From JAWKWH01 sp041397625 (GTDB taxonomy: Bacteria; Pseudomonadota; Alphaproteobacteria; Rhizobiales; Rhizobiaceae): a stretch of DNA of 64,000 nt. Shown here piece after piece: positions 16,971 through 25,328 of this stretch. Numbering within the stretch: the stretch's first letter is position 1; every line of letters starts with the position of its first letter. Location: NCBI GenBank assembly GCA_041397625.1, contig JAWKWH010000001.1, positions 1-64,000 on the forward strand, read 5' to 3'. A model generated the notes under the pieces. The model saw nothing but the letters and a program-made list of their open reading frames with translations, was not told the origin of the DNA and made no database searches. A program made the translations under genes and the position numbers.

Positions 16971-18106
16971 TCGCCGAAGAGATTGTGCCGGCCGACATTG
17001 TGGATGTCGGTTTCGCCGCAAAGCGCCATGGTGATATCGAGTTCCGTGCGGATGAACTGCAGCGCCTTGGTGACGCCTTCCTCGCCCATGGCGCCGAGTC
17101 CGTAGATATAGGCGCGGCCGACGAAGGTCGATCTGGCGCCGAGCGCGATCGCCCGGAACACGTCCTGTCCGCTACGGATGCCGCTGTCGAGATGCACCTC
17201 GATCTTGTCGCCGACCGCATCGACGATATTGCCGAGCACATCGATCGATGCCGCGGCCCCGTCGAGCTGCCTGCCGCCATGATTGGAAACCACGATCGCG
17301 TCGGCGCCGGTCTTGGCGGCGATCTTTGCATCCTCGACATCGTTGATGCCCTTCAGGATCAGCGGTCCGTCCCAGCGTTCCTTGATCCACTCGATCGATT
17401 TCCAGTCGAGGCTTGGGTCGAACTGCTCGGCGGTCCATTCCGACAGCGACGACATGTCGTCCACGCCTTTTGCGTGACCGACGATATTGCCGAAAGTGCG
17501 CCGCCTGGCACCCAGCATCTCGAAGCACCAGCGGGGCTTGAACATGAGATCGGCCAGTACGGCGGGCTTGGGTTTCGGCGGCGCGGTCAGGCCATTCTTG
17601 ACGTCCTTGTGGCGCTGGCCGAGAATCTGCAGATCGAGCGTGAGAACCAGCGCCGAGCAATGCGCCGCCTTGGCGCGCGCAAGCAAGTCTTCGACAAAAC
17701 CGCGGTCGCGCATCACATAGAGCTGGAACCAGAACGGTTCGCCGGTCGCCTCCGCCACGTCCTCGATCGAACAGATGCTCATGGTCGACAGGGTAAACGG
17801 AACGCCGAACTTGGCCGCCGCCCGCGCCGCCAGGATCTCGCCATTGGCGTGTTGCATGCCGGTCAGGCCCACCGGCGCCAGCGCCACGGGCATGGAAACG
17901 TCCTGACCGATCATCTTCGTTGCCAGCGAGCGCCGGTCGATATTGACGGCAACACGCTGGCGCAGGCGGTACTTGGCGAAGGCCGCTTCGTTGTCGCGAT
18001 AGGTGCTCTCCGACCAGGATCCGGAATCGGCATAGTCGAAAAACATGCGTGGTACACGCCGGCGCGCCAGTTCCTTCAGATCGGAAATGTCGGTTGCTGT
18101 CGCCAT
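16967..18106 (-). CDS. lldD: FMN-dependent L-lactate dehydrogenase (alpha-hydroxy-acid oxidising)
   Basis: Oxidises L-lactate to pyruvate, passing electrons to quinone. The 379-residue TIM-barrel protein has the FMN/active-site block SNHGGRQLDGA (catalytic His, substrate Arg), PVALAPVGLTGM, and the phosphate-binding end DSGIRSGQDVFRAIALGA ... FVGRAYIYGLGA. Length fits LldD; related glycolate or mandelate oxidases cannot be excluded by eye. ATG 18106 (MATATDISDLKELARRRVP) matches family starts. The neighbouring GntR regulator and glcDEF make a 2-hydroxyacid oxidation module. Confidence 0.9.
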   Translation of the reverse strand: MATATDISDLKELARRRVPRMFFDYADSGSWSESTYRDNEAAFAKYRLRQRVAVNIDRRSLATKMIGQDVSMPVALAPVGLTGMQHANGEILAARAAAKFGVPFTLSTMSICSIEDVAEATGEPFWFQLYVMRDRGFVEDLLARAKAAHCSALVLTLDLQILGQRHKDVKNGLTAPPKPKPAVLADLMFKPRWCFEMLGARRRTFGNIVGHAKGVDDMSSLSEWTAEQFDPSLDWKSIEWIKERWDGPLILKGINDVEDAKIAAKTGADAIVVSNHGGRQLDGAAASIDVLGNIVDAVGDKIEVHLDSGIRSGQDVFRAIALGARSTFVGRAYIYGLGAMGEEGVTKALQFIRTELDITMALCGETDIHNVGRHNLFGD

Positions 18107-18200
18107 GATCGAATCCCGCGGGTTTGGTGGCATATATGCCTGCCAGACGGCTATAACCGACGGCGGACCACCGGCCAAGCCGTACCTTTTGCTGAGGAAT

Positions 18201-19022
18201 ATGCATCTGCGGCTTGTTTCATGCGCCCTGCTTGTCTATCGCCTGGGCGATGTTTGCAGGGAGCCGGGCCCGTTGACCGCGGACGGAATTCACTATCTTG
18301 ATGCACGCGCGCCGCACGGCCTGCGCGTGTACGTGATCGGCGACGTGCATGGCTGTTTCGGTCTGCTGAGGGACATGCATGACAGGATCCGCGCCGAGAT
18401 TGAGCGCGACCGGGTCGAGGACTGGCGCATCGTGCATGTCGGCGACTATTGCGACCGCGGACCGGACGTCCGCGGGGTGGTCGATTTTCTCATCGACATT
18501 TCCGCTGCCGACGATCGCGTGATCGCCCTGAAGGGCAATCACGATCTGGGTTTTGTCCAGTTTTTGCTTGAACCGGATGCCAATGGCCTGTTCGCCAACT
18601 ACGGCGGCGCGCAAACCGCGGCTTCCTATGGCGTCGAACTCGACCTGCGCACGCCGGGCTCGCTCAAGATCGCCCACGAGGCGCTTTGCCGCGCGGTACC
18701 GCGGGCCCACCGCGATTTTCTCGCCTCACTGCCGCTGACGGCCGAATTCGGCGATTTCTTCATCTGCCATGCCGGCATCCGTCCCGGCGTGCCGCTCGAC
18801 CGGCAACGGCCGCACGATCTGCTGTGGATCAGGTCGGAATTTCTCGACTATCCGCATCCGCACCCGAAACTGATCGTTCATGGCCACACGCCTCAAACCG
18901 CTGCCGAGGTGATGGCCAACCGGGTCAATGTCGACACCGGCGCGGTGTGGAGCGGTGCGTTGACTGCTCTGGTGATCGATGGTGCGGATAAAAGACTGCT
19001 GGAGGTACGCGCCGCTAGTTAG
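18201..19022 (+). CDS. Serine/threonine-type metallophosphoesterase
   Basis: 273-residue calcineurin-like phosphatase. The binuclear metal-site motifs appear in order: GDVHG (about 50), GDYCDRG (about 85), GNHD (about 115), CHAG (about 195) and HGHT (about 233). This set matches bacterial PPP-type phosphatases (PrpA/lambda phosphatase group) or related diadenosine tetraphosphatases. ATG 18201 has TGAGGAAT just upstream; the open frame extends to 18045 across the divergent lldD leader and is unlikely to be translated. Substrate unknown. Confidence 0.85.
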   Translation: MHLRLVSCALLVYRLGDVCREPGPLTADGIHYLDARAPHGLRVYVIGDVHGCFGLLRDMHDRIRAEIERDRVEDWRIVHVGDYCDRGPDVRGVVDFLIDISAADDRVIALKGNHDLGFVQFLLEPDANGLFANYGGAQTAASYGVELDLRTPGSLKIAHEALCRAVPRAHRDFLASLPLTAEFGDFFICHAGIRPGVPLDRQRPHDLLWIRSEFLDYPHPHPKLIVHGHTPQTAAEVMANRVNVDTGAVWSGALTALVIDGADKRLLEVRAAS

Positions 19023-19031
19023 GGCGTGTCT

Positions 19032-19172
19032 TCAGCGGTTGGCGGCGATGACGCCATAGCCATCCACCACGGCATGTCCGGTACCGGCATCCGCGGAATA
19101 GATGCCGAAGCCCCACAGGCCGATTGCCGACATCATCAGAAGGGAAAGGAAAACTGCTCTCACGGGGGTCAT
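19032..19172 (-). CDS. Small hydrophobic peptide, 46 residues
   Basis: A short reading frame too small for usual gene callers: it begins MTPVRAVFLSLLMMSAIGLW and ends GYGVIAANR before TGA at 19034-19032. A basic start followed by about 15 hydrophobic residues reads as a signal peptide or membrane anchor, with a small Gly/Ala/Val-rich tail that could be periplasmic. Codons show the strong G/C third-position bias of the genome. No strong Shine-Dalgarno is seen (CCGAG just before ATG). It converges with the phosphatase gene (stop codons 9 bases apart). I do not recognise a family. Confidence 0.5.
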   Translation of the reverse strand: MTPVRAVFLSLLMMSAIGLWGFGIYSADAGTGHAVVDGYGVIAANR

Positions 19173-19378
19173 CTCGGTTGTTGCCTTCCACTAACTGTCA
19201 CAAACAAGGTTACCGAACCGTTTCGCAATTCGTTGCCATTGTCATAAACTCGATCCGGCGCTTAGCTGGTTTCATAGTCGAAGGCAATGTGTCCGACTGT
19301 GCTCTAACGCACACATCGAACATATCCTTAACCATTTGGTCAGTTTTGTCATCTGGCGGTCGGACGCGGGGTAGCATC

Positions 19379-20029
19379 ATGCCATTGCAGAATCGCGTCG
19401 ATCCCTTTGGCGCCGTCCATGCCGTTGCGATGCGCGGCATGTTCACCGGCAATCGCGGCGTTATCCACGATCCCGCGACCCGGACCCTGCTGATACGTCG
19501 CTGGACGACCAGGGCGTGGATCGTGTGCACGCTTGCTCATCCGCGGGGCGACAGGCGCGAGGTCATGGGCCGGAATGCTGCTACCGGCGGCCCCGGTTGG
19601 ACAGAGCTGTTTTTTCTCGACGAAGTCACCGCACTTGCCGCCGGCCATCGGCCCTGTTTCTACTGTCGCCGTGCACAAGCGTCCGATTTCGCCGCCCGGT
19701 TTGGCCATGCACTTGGTATCACCTCGCCGCGCGCCGGTGACATCGACGGTCATCTGCATGGCGAACGTCTTGCGGCCGGTGCAGTCCGGTCGGAGTTTGC
19801 GGCCGAGGCGGTTGCCGATCTGCCCGAAGGTGCGATGGTCTCGATCGACGGTATGCCACACGCTCTTTGGGAGAACCGCCTGCTGCCGTGGACATTCTCC
19901 GGCTACGGCGCGCCGCGTTCCATGGACGGCCTGCAAGGCCAGGCGATCGCCCTGATCACGCCGCCGACCACCTGCGCCGTCCTGGAGCAGGGTTACCGGC
20001 CGGTCTGGCACCCGGGCGCCGGGTCTTGA
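19379..20029 (+). CDS. Conserved hypothetical protein with PCFYC motif
   Basis: 216-residue soluble protein that I recognise only as an uncharacterised family in alphaproteobacteria and some other phyla. It starts with RVDPFGAVHAV, has a GNRG(V/I)IHDP turn, a strongly conserved-looking block TELFFLDEVTALAAGHRPC followed by FYCRR (a CxxC pair, possible zinc ligand), and ends with LWENRLLPWTFSGYG. The 206 bases upstream (19173-19378) are less GC-rich and carry no gene I can see; they should hold the promoter. rsmE starts 31 bases after its stop, so the two may be co-transcribed, which hints at an RNA-related role but does not show one. Confidence 0.75.
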   Translation: MPLQNRVDPFGAVHAVAMRGMFTGNRGVIHDPATRTLLIRRWTTRAWIVCTLAHPRGDRREVMGRNAATGGPGWTELFFLDEVTALAAGHRPCFYCRRAQASDFAARFGHALGITSPRAGDIDGHLHGERLAAGAVRSEFAAEAVADLPEGAMVSIDGMPHALWENRLLPWTFSGYGAPRSMDGLQGQAIALITPPTTCAVLEQGYRPVWHPGAGS

Positions 20030-20060
20030 CCGCCCTCGCCGCCTCGCCCATGGAGAGCGC

Positions 20061-20795
20061 ATGCGCGCCAACCACAAGATGCAACGGCTCTACTGCGACG
20101 CACCGATGGCGGCGGGCGCGACCGTCGAGCCCGCGCCGGAACAGCTCCACTACCTGCTGAACGTCCTGCGACTGAAGCAGGGCGACGAGATTTTCGTCTT
20201 CAACGGCCGTGACGGCGAATGGCGCGCCACCGTGCAACCGGGCGGACGAAAGAAAGCCGGTCTTCTGTTGTCGCGATGCGAACGGCCGCAGCCACCGGCG
20301 CCCGATCTGCTGTTCGGTTTCGCGCCGCTGAAGGCCGGTCGCCTCGACTACCTCGTGCAGAAGGCGGTCGAGATGGGCGCCGGCATCATCCAGCCGGTGA
20401 TCACCCGCCACACCCAGCTCGCCAGGCTTGGCGACAGGCGCATGCTGGCCAATATCATCGAGGCTGCAGAACAGTGCGGCGTATTGTCGGTTCCCGAATA
20501 TCGCGATCCGGTGAAGTTCGATGCGTTGCTTGCCGGCTGGGAGCCGAACCGACGGTTGATCTTCTGCGACGAGGCGGCAGGCGGCGAAAATCCGCTCGCC
20601 ATGCTTGTCGGCTTGGGCCGCGGCCCGCTCGGCGTGATCATCGGTCCGGAAGGCGGGTTTTCGGACGATGAACGCCGGACGCTGCGCGATCTGCCCTTCG
20701 TCACCGCGATCCCGCTCGGACCGCGCATTCTGCGAGCCGATACCGCGGCCGTTGCGGCACTTGCCGTCGTGCAGGCGGCGCTCGGCGATTGGTAG
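20061..20795 (+). CDS. rsmE: 16S rRNA (uracil(1498)-N(3))-methyltransferase
   Basis: SPOUT-class methyltransferase that adds a methyl group to N3 of U1498 in helix 44 of 16S rRNA. The 244-residue protein has the family length, an N-terminal PUA-like domain (QLHYLLNVLRLKQGDEIFVFNG) and the knotted C-terminal cofactor site (IIGPEGGFSDDE ... LGPRILRADTA). ATG 20061 has GGAG upstream; an internal ATG six codons on is an alternative. Confidence 0.95.
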   Translation: MRANHKMQRLYCDAPMAAGATVEPAPEQLHYLLNVLRLKQGDEIFVFNGRDGEWRATVQPGGRKKAGLLLSRCERPQPPAPDLLFGFAPLKAGRLDYLVQKAVEMGAGIIQPVITRHTQLARLGDRRMLANIIEAAEQCGVLSVPEYRDPVKFDALLAGWEPNRRLIFCDEAAGGENPLAMLVGLGRGPLGVIIGPEGGFSDDERRTLRDLPFVTAIPLGPRILRADTAAVAALAVVQAALGDW

Positions 20796-20910
20796 GTTCA
20801 AGTTTCATTGATGGATCGGACAGGAAATTTCGCTTGATCCCGGGCAATCCTTTGTCCATCAAGCGGCCTGAATTTTCATGCGGCCCGGCTGAAGCTGCGA
20901 AAGGTCATTG

Positions 20911-22284
20911 ATGGCGCGCGATACCACGGATACCAGGCCGGTCGAATCGCTCGATCAGTTGGTCGACTACATTGCTCGCGGCGAGAAGCCCGAATCCGAA
21001 TGGCGCATCGGCACCGAGCACGAGAAGTTTCCGTTCTATGTCGACGGCAACCGGCCGGTACCCTATGGCGGCGACAACGGCATTCGCGCCATCCTCGAAG
21101 GCATGCGCAAGAAGCTCGGTTGGGATGCGATCATCGATGCAGGTCACATCATCGGGCTGGTGGAGCCGACCGGCCGTGGCGCCATATCGTTGGAGCCCGG
21201 CGGCCAGTTCGAATTGTCGGGCGCGCCGCTGGAGACGATCCACCAGACCTGTCGCGAGGGCAACGCTCACCTGGCACAGTTGCGCGAGATCGCCTCGCCC
21301 CTCGGCATCGGTTTCCTCGGCCTCGGCGGAAGTCCGAAATGGACGCTGGCCGAAACGCCGCGCATGCCCAAGTCGCGCTACGATATCATGACCGCCTACA
21401 TGCCGAAGGTCGGCAATGAGGGCCTGGACATGATGTACCGCACCTGCACCATCCAGGTGAACCTCGACTTCTCGTCCGAGGCCGACATGCGCCGCAAGAT
21501 GCAGGTGTCGCTCAAGCTGCAGCCGCTGGCGACCGCGCTTTTCGCCAATTCGCCGTTCAGCGAAGGCAGGCCCAACGGGCTTCAGTCCTGGCGCGCCGAC
21601 ATATGGCGCGATACAGACAACCAGCGCGCCGGCCTGTTGCCGTTCGCGTTTTCGCCCGGCTACGGTTATGCAGACTATGTCGAATGGGCGCTCGACGTGC
21701 CGATGTACTTTGTGCTCCGCGATGGCCGCTATTTCGATACCACCCATGTGACGTTCCGGCAGTTCATGGCCGGCGCGTTGAAGGACGGGCTTCCCGATGG
21801 CCTGCCGACGATGGGCGACTGGACCAACCACCTGTCGACACTGTTTCCCGACGTGCGGCTGAAGCGCTTTCTGGAGATGCGCGGCGCCGATGGAGGTCCC
21901 TGGCGGCGCATTTGCGCTTTGCCGGCCTTCTGGGTTGGCCTGCTCTATGACGCCGAGGCGCTCGACGGCGCAGAGCAACTGACGAGGGACTGGACCTACG
22001 AGGATGTCCTCGCCTTGCGCGAAGCCGTACCGAGCCGGGGTCTCAAAGCCGAAATCCGCCGAACCGGCCTTGGCCAGGTCGCTCGTGACGTGCTCGGCTT
22101 GTCGCGCCTCGGTTTGAAAAACCGTGCCCGGCTTAATTCGGATGGCTTCGACGAGACCGATTTCTTAAGTCCGCTCGAGGAGATCGTCGCCCGCGGCACA
22201 ACCAGCGCCGAGGAGATGGTCAGGGCCTACAATACCCGCTGGGACGGATCGATCGAGCCGGTATTCCTCGAACACGCTTATTGA
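20911..22284 (+). CDS. gshA: Glutamate--cysteine ligase, plant/alphaproteobacterial type
   Basis: First step of glutathione synthesis: glutamate plus cysteine plus ATP gives gamma-glutamylcysteine. The 457-residue sequence belongs to the plant-type family, not to E. coli-type GshA: WRIGTEHEKF, GLVEPTGRGAISLEPGGQFELSG and MYRTCTIQVNLDFSSE are visible. ATG 20911 has AAGG about 7 bases upstream. The partner gshB is also in this window but 42 kb away on the other strand, so glutathione genes are unlinked. Confidence 0.94.
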   Translation: MARDTTDTRPVESLDQLVDYIARGEKPESEWRIGTEHEKFPFYVDGNRPVPYGGDNGIRAILEGMRKKLGWDAIIDAGHIIGLVEPTGRGAISLEPGGQFELSGAPLETIHQTCREGNAHLAQLREIASPLGIGFLGLGGSPKWTLAETPRMPKSRYDIMTAYMPKVGNEGLDMMYRTCTIQVNLDFSSEADMRRKMQVSLKLQPLATALFANSPFSEGRPNGLQSWRADIWRDTDNQRAGLLPFAFSPGYGYADYVEWALDVPMYFVLRDGRYFDTTHVTFRQFMAGALKDGLPDGLPTMGDWTNHLSTLFPDVRLKRFLEMRGADGGPWRRICALPAFWVGLLYDAEALDGAEQLTRDWTYEDVLALREAVPSRGLKAEIRRTGLGQVARDVLGLSRLGLKNRARLNSDGFDETDFLSPLEEIVARGTTSAEEMVRAYNTRWDGSIEPVFLEHAY

Positions 22285-22366
22285 ACGGTTTCGCGGGCGC
22301 ATTTCTTGGATATAATCGGATGTGGGGCACGATCTGCTTGCGCCATGCCCGACTAAGGAGACCTTG

Positions 22367-23335
22367 ATGATACCCCTCGACGAAATGCTGATGAAAGCCC
22401 AGAACGGTGCGGCGATCGACATGGTCTCGCGTCAATTCGATCTCACACGCGACCAGACCGTGGCAGCCATGGAAGCGCTTCTGCCGGCGTTCAGCCAGGG
22501 TCTGAAGCGCACCGCGGCGACACCGCAGGGCATCGCGCCTTTCCTGCAGGCTCTGTCGAGCGGCAGTCATGCGCAATACATGGAGAACATGACACAGGCC
22601 TTCTCTCCGGCCGGTATGGCCGATGGCAACGGTATCCTCGGCCACCTGTTCGGCTCCAAGGAGGTCAGCCGTGCCGTCGCCGATCATGCGGCGCGCGCAA
22701 CCGGCATTGGCCAGGACATTCTCAAGCAGATGCTGCCGGCGCTCGCCTCGATGTTGATGGGCGGTCTCTTCCAGCAGTCGACGGGCCGCATGAACGCGGC
22801 GTCGGGCGGCGGCTTCGGCGCCGGCGGCAATATCATCGGCGAAGTGATCGAGCAGATGATGCGCCAGGGCCAGCCCATGGGTTCCGGCCGTGCGCGGCCG
22901 CAAGACGATTATCGCGAAGAGCGCCGGCGCGAGGCGCCGCAGCCCGACCCGTTCGACAATCCGTTCGGCAAGATTCTGCAGGACATGTTCGGCGGCGGCC
23001 CGGGCGGCATGCCCGGCATGCCCACGGGCAGACGGCAGCAACCGCAAATGCCCGGCGGCGACAATCCGCTCGGGCGTATTTTCGAGGACATGCTATCAGG
23101 CGGCATGGGCATGCCGCAGGGCAGGGGCGGGGATGGTGGAGGCCATCAGCACCGGCGCGAACCGGAGCCCGAACCGCAACCACAGTCGCAGCCGCGCGAG
23201 CGGCAGCAGCGCAATCCTTACGAAGACCTGTTTGGCCAGATGTTCGAAACGGGCCGCAAGGCGCAGGACGACTATCAGCGCGGCGTCGAGTCGATCTTCG
23301 ACCAGTTCCTGAAGGGCATGGATCGCGGCCGGTAG
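22367..23335 (+). CDS. DUF937 domain protein with low-complexity tail
   Basis: 322 residues. About 1-140 form an alpha-helical DUF937 domain (FDLTRDQTVAAMEALLPAF; LLPALASMLMGGLFQ). The rest is a low-complexity tail rich in Gly, Met, Pro, Gln and Arg, punctuated by three similar short amphipathic segments: NPFGKILQDMFGGG, NPLGRIFEDMLSGG and NPYEDLFGQMFETG, which look like repeats of one helix. AAGGAG at 22355-22360 supports ATG 22367. A TATAAT lies at 22311-22316. Function unknown; the repeated helices may be a multivalent binding surface. Confidence 0.8.
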   Translation: MIPLDEMLMKAQNGAAIDMVSRQFDLTRDQTVAAMEALLPAFSQGLKRTAATPQGIAPFLQALSSGSHAQYMENMTQAFSPAGMADGNGILGHLFGSKEVSRAVADHAARATGIGQDILKQMLPALASMLMGGLFQQSTGRMNAASGGGFGAGGNIIGEVIEQMMRQGQPMGSGRARPQDDYREERRREAPQPDPFDNPFGKILQDMFGGGPGGMPGMPTGRRQQPQMPGGDNPLGRIFEDMLSGGMGMPQGRGGDGGGHQHRREPEPEPQPQSQPRERQQRNPYEDLFGQMFETGRKAQDDYQRGVESIFDQFLKGMDRGR

Positions 23336-23378
23336 AAAACTCGTATCAGCGGTATCGTTGTCAGCGCAGCTTGGCGGC

Positions 23379-24218
23379 TTAGGCGAGGAACTCGCGCAGC
23401 ACCTTCAGTTCCGCATCTGTCGTCAATGTCGGTGCGTGGCCGTAGCCGGCAAACTCGACCAGTTCCGGCTTCGGCCCGCGCGCGGTCATCTCGGCGGCGA
23501 CGGCTGACGGCAGCACGTCGCTTTCCTTGCCGCGCAGCAGCAGCGTTTTCGCCTCGATCGCATCCCAGGCCGGCCAGCAGTCGAGATCGTCCTTGTGGAT
23601 GGTAAACTGGCTGACGATCTGCGGATCGTAATGTACGGTAATGCGGCCGTCGTCGCTCCGGCGCATCGAGGTATCGGCAAGGCGGCGCCAGAAGGCGTCG
23701 GTATTGTCGCCGAACGGCGCGTAATTGGCGCGGAACCATCGTTCCAGTTCCGCCATCGTGTCGAAGGCAGGCGGTTTGCCGACATAGCCGGCGATGCGGC
23801 CCGTTGCCTCCTCGGGAATCCAGGGGCCGACATCGTTGACGACCAGGTGGCTGATGCGGCCCTTCAAAAGCCCGCCTGCAAGCGTGACGCCGATCAGCCC
23901 GCCCATCGAGGTGCCGACCCAGCGGAACGGGCCGTCGACGCCGAAATGGTCGAGGATCGAAAGCGCGTGCCGACCGTAGCTGGCATAGGAATAGTCGGTC
24001 GAAATGTCACCGGCCCAGGACGAAAGACCACGCCCGAGCGTATCGGGACAGACGACGAAATAAGTATCGGACAGCGCTTGCGCCGCCTCGTCGAAATCAC
24101 GACCCGTGCGGGCGAGCCCGTGCCACATGACCAGCAGCGGCTTTGCCGGATCGCCCCATTCGCTGACATGGATTTCGTGTGTGCCGCTCTGCACATAGGT
24201 CGATCGCCGCGCGGTCAT
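23379..24218 (-). CDS. Alpha/beta hydrolase
   Basis: 279-residue hydrolase fold enzyme. The oxyanion region is MWHGLARTGRDF, the nucleophile is Ser104 in GTSMGG, and the catalytic His is in GYGHAPTL near the C terminus. Similar proteins hydrolyse esters, lactones or ring-cleavage products. It is the last gene of the ABC transporter/ligase/dehydrogenase run; its ATG overlaps the stop of the upstream permease by one base (TGATG), so it is translationally coupled to an importer. That coupling suggests that it acts on the imported compound or on a product of it. Confidence 0.88.
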   Translation of the reverse strand: MTARRSTYVQSGTHEIHVSEWGDPAKPLLVMWHGLARTGRDFDEAAQALSDTYFVVCPDTLGRGLSSWAGDISTDYSYASYGRHALSILDHFGVDGPFRWVGTSMGGLIGVTLAGGLLKGRISHLVVNDVGPWIPEEATGRIAGYVGKPPAFDTMAELERWFRANYAPFGDNTDAFWRRLADTSMRRSDDGRITVHYDPQIVSQFTIHKDDLDCWPAWDAIEAKTLLLRGKESDVLPSAVAAEMTARGPKPELVEFAGYGHAPTLTTDAELKVLREFLA

Positions 24219-25318
24219 CAATGCTGTCCTTTTTTCATGAGGGTGCCGGCGATGCCCGCCGGGAAGAAGTAAACCAGGAGGATGAACAGGACGCCGAGCC
24301 ACAACAGCCAGCGATCGGGGTCGAGCAGGTGCGGCAGTAGCGGCACGCCCGACGTCGCCTCGGCGGCGACTTCCATCAGATCCTTCAGGTAGAACTGTGC
24401 CAGGTTCAACAGCACAACCCCGATGACCGCGCCGACCATGGTGCCCATGCCGCCGATCACCACCATCAGCAGGATGTCGATCATGATGGCGAATGACAGC
24501 GTCGTTTCCGGTCCGGTGTATTTCAGCCATACGGCCCAGACGACGCCGGTCAGGGCGGCGATCGCCGCCGCGATGACGAAGACCGAGGTACGATAGGCGA
24601 CGACGCGATAGCCGATCGCCTCGGAGCGCAACTCGTTCTCGCGGATCGCTTCCAGAACCGTACCGAGCGGCGAGCGCACGATGCGCATCATCGCCCAGAA
24701 CATCACCAGGCAGGTGAGGAAGACGAAGTAGTATGCGGCGATCTTGCCGTTCATCGATACGCCGAACAATTTGAGCACCTTGCCGTCGCCGTCGGTCATC
24801 AGCTTGGTTGCCGGGCTGAACAGTTTCGGTGCCGAATAGACGATGCCGTCCTCGCCGCCGGTGAAATCGGAGAACTGCGAGGCGAGCACCGCCATCACCG
24901 AGGCGGCTGCCAGCGTCACCATGGCGAAGAAGATCGCCTTGACCCGGAGCGATAGCACGCCGATCAGCACCGCCAGCACGACTGCCGCCGACACGCCAAT
25001 GCTGCCGCCGACAAGCACCGCGTCCCAGCCGGCGCCCATCTTCTTCAGCGCGATCGCCGCGCCATAGGCGCCGAGGCCGAAGAACATTGTGTGGGCAAAG
25101 GAGACGATGCCGGTATAGCCGATCAACAGATCGTAGCTCGCCGCCAGCACGATGAAGATGCAGATGCGCGCGGCGACCTGGCCGGAACGCACGTCCTGGA
25201 ACAGGAACGGCGCCAATGCCAGCACCAGGCCGATGACGAGCGCGACGGCGTAGACGATCATCCGTCCGCGCCGCGCCGGATCGGCTGTCGGTTCGGAAAG
25301 AACGATATCGGCGGTCAT
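24218..25318 (-). CDS. Branched-chain-type ABC permease, LivM family
   Basis: 366-residue inner-membrane permease with about nine or ten hydrophobic segments and the LivM pattern (YDLLIGYTGIVSFAHTMFFGLGAYGAA; RSPLGTVLEAIRENELRSEAIGY; GGMGTMVGAVIG). A loop of about 40 residues (DFTGGEDGIVYSAPK...) is periplasmic. It pairs with the LivH-type permease 10 bases upstream. Substrate is not readable from the sequence; LivM relatives carry amino acids, aromatic acids, amides and short acyl compounds. Confidence 0.88.
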   Translation of the reverse strand: MTADIVLSEPTADPARRGRMIVYAVALVIGLVLALAPFLFQDVRSGQVAARICIFIVLAASYDLLIGYTGIVSFAHTMFFGLGAYGAAIALKKMGAGWDAVLVGGSIGVSAAVVLAVLIGVLSLRVKAIFFAMVTLAAASVMAVLASQFSDFTGGEDGIVYSAPKLFSPATKLMTDGDGKVLKLFGVSMNGKIAAYYFVFLTCLVMFWAMMRIVRSPLGTVLEAIRENELRSEAIGYRVVAYRTSVFVIAAAIAALTGVVWAVWLKYTGPETTLSFAIMIDILLMVVIGGMGTMVGAVIGVVLLNLAQFYLKDLMEVAAEATSGVPLLPHLLDPDRWLLWLGVLFILLVYFFPAGIAGTLMKKGQH

Positions 25319-25328
25319 GGTCCGGGCC

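Noticed and set aside
22281..22316. TTGAAC ... TATAAT as a sigma-70 promoter for the DUF937 gene
   Set aside because: The spacing between the two hexamers is 24 bases, too long; only the TATAAT is retained as a remark.
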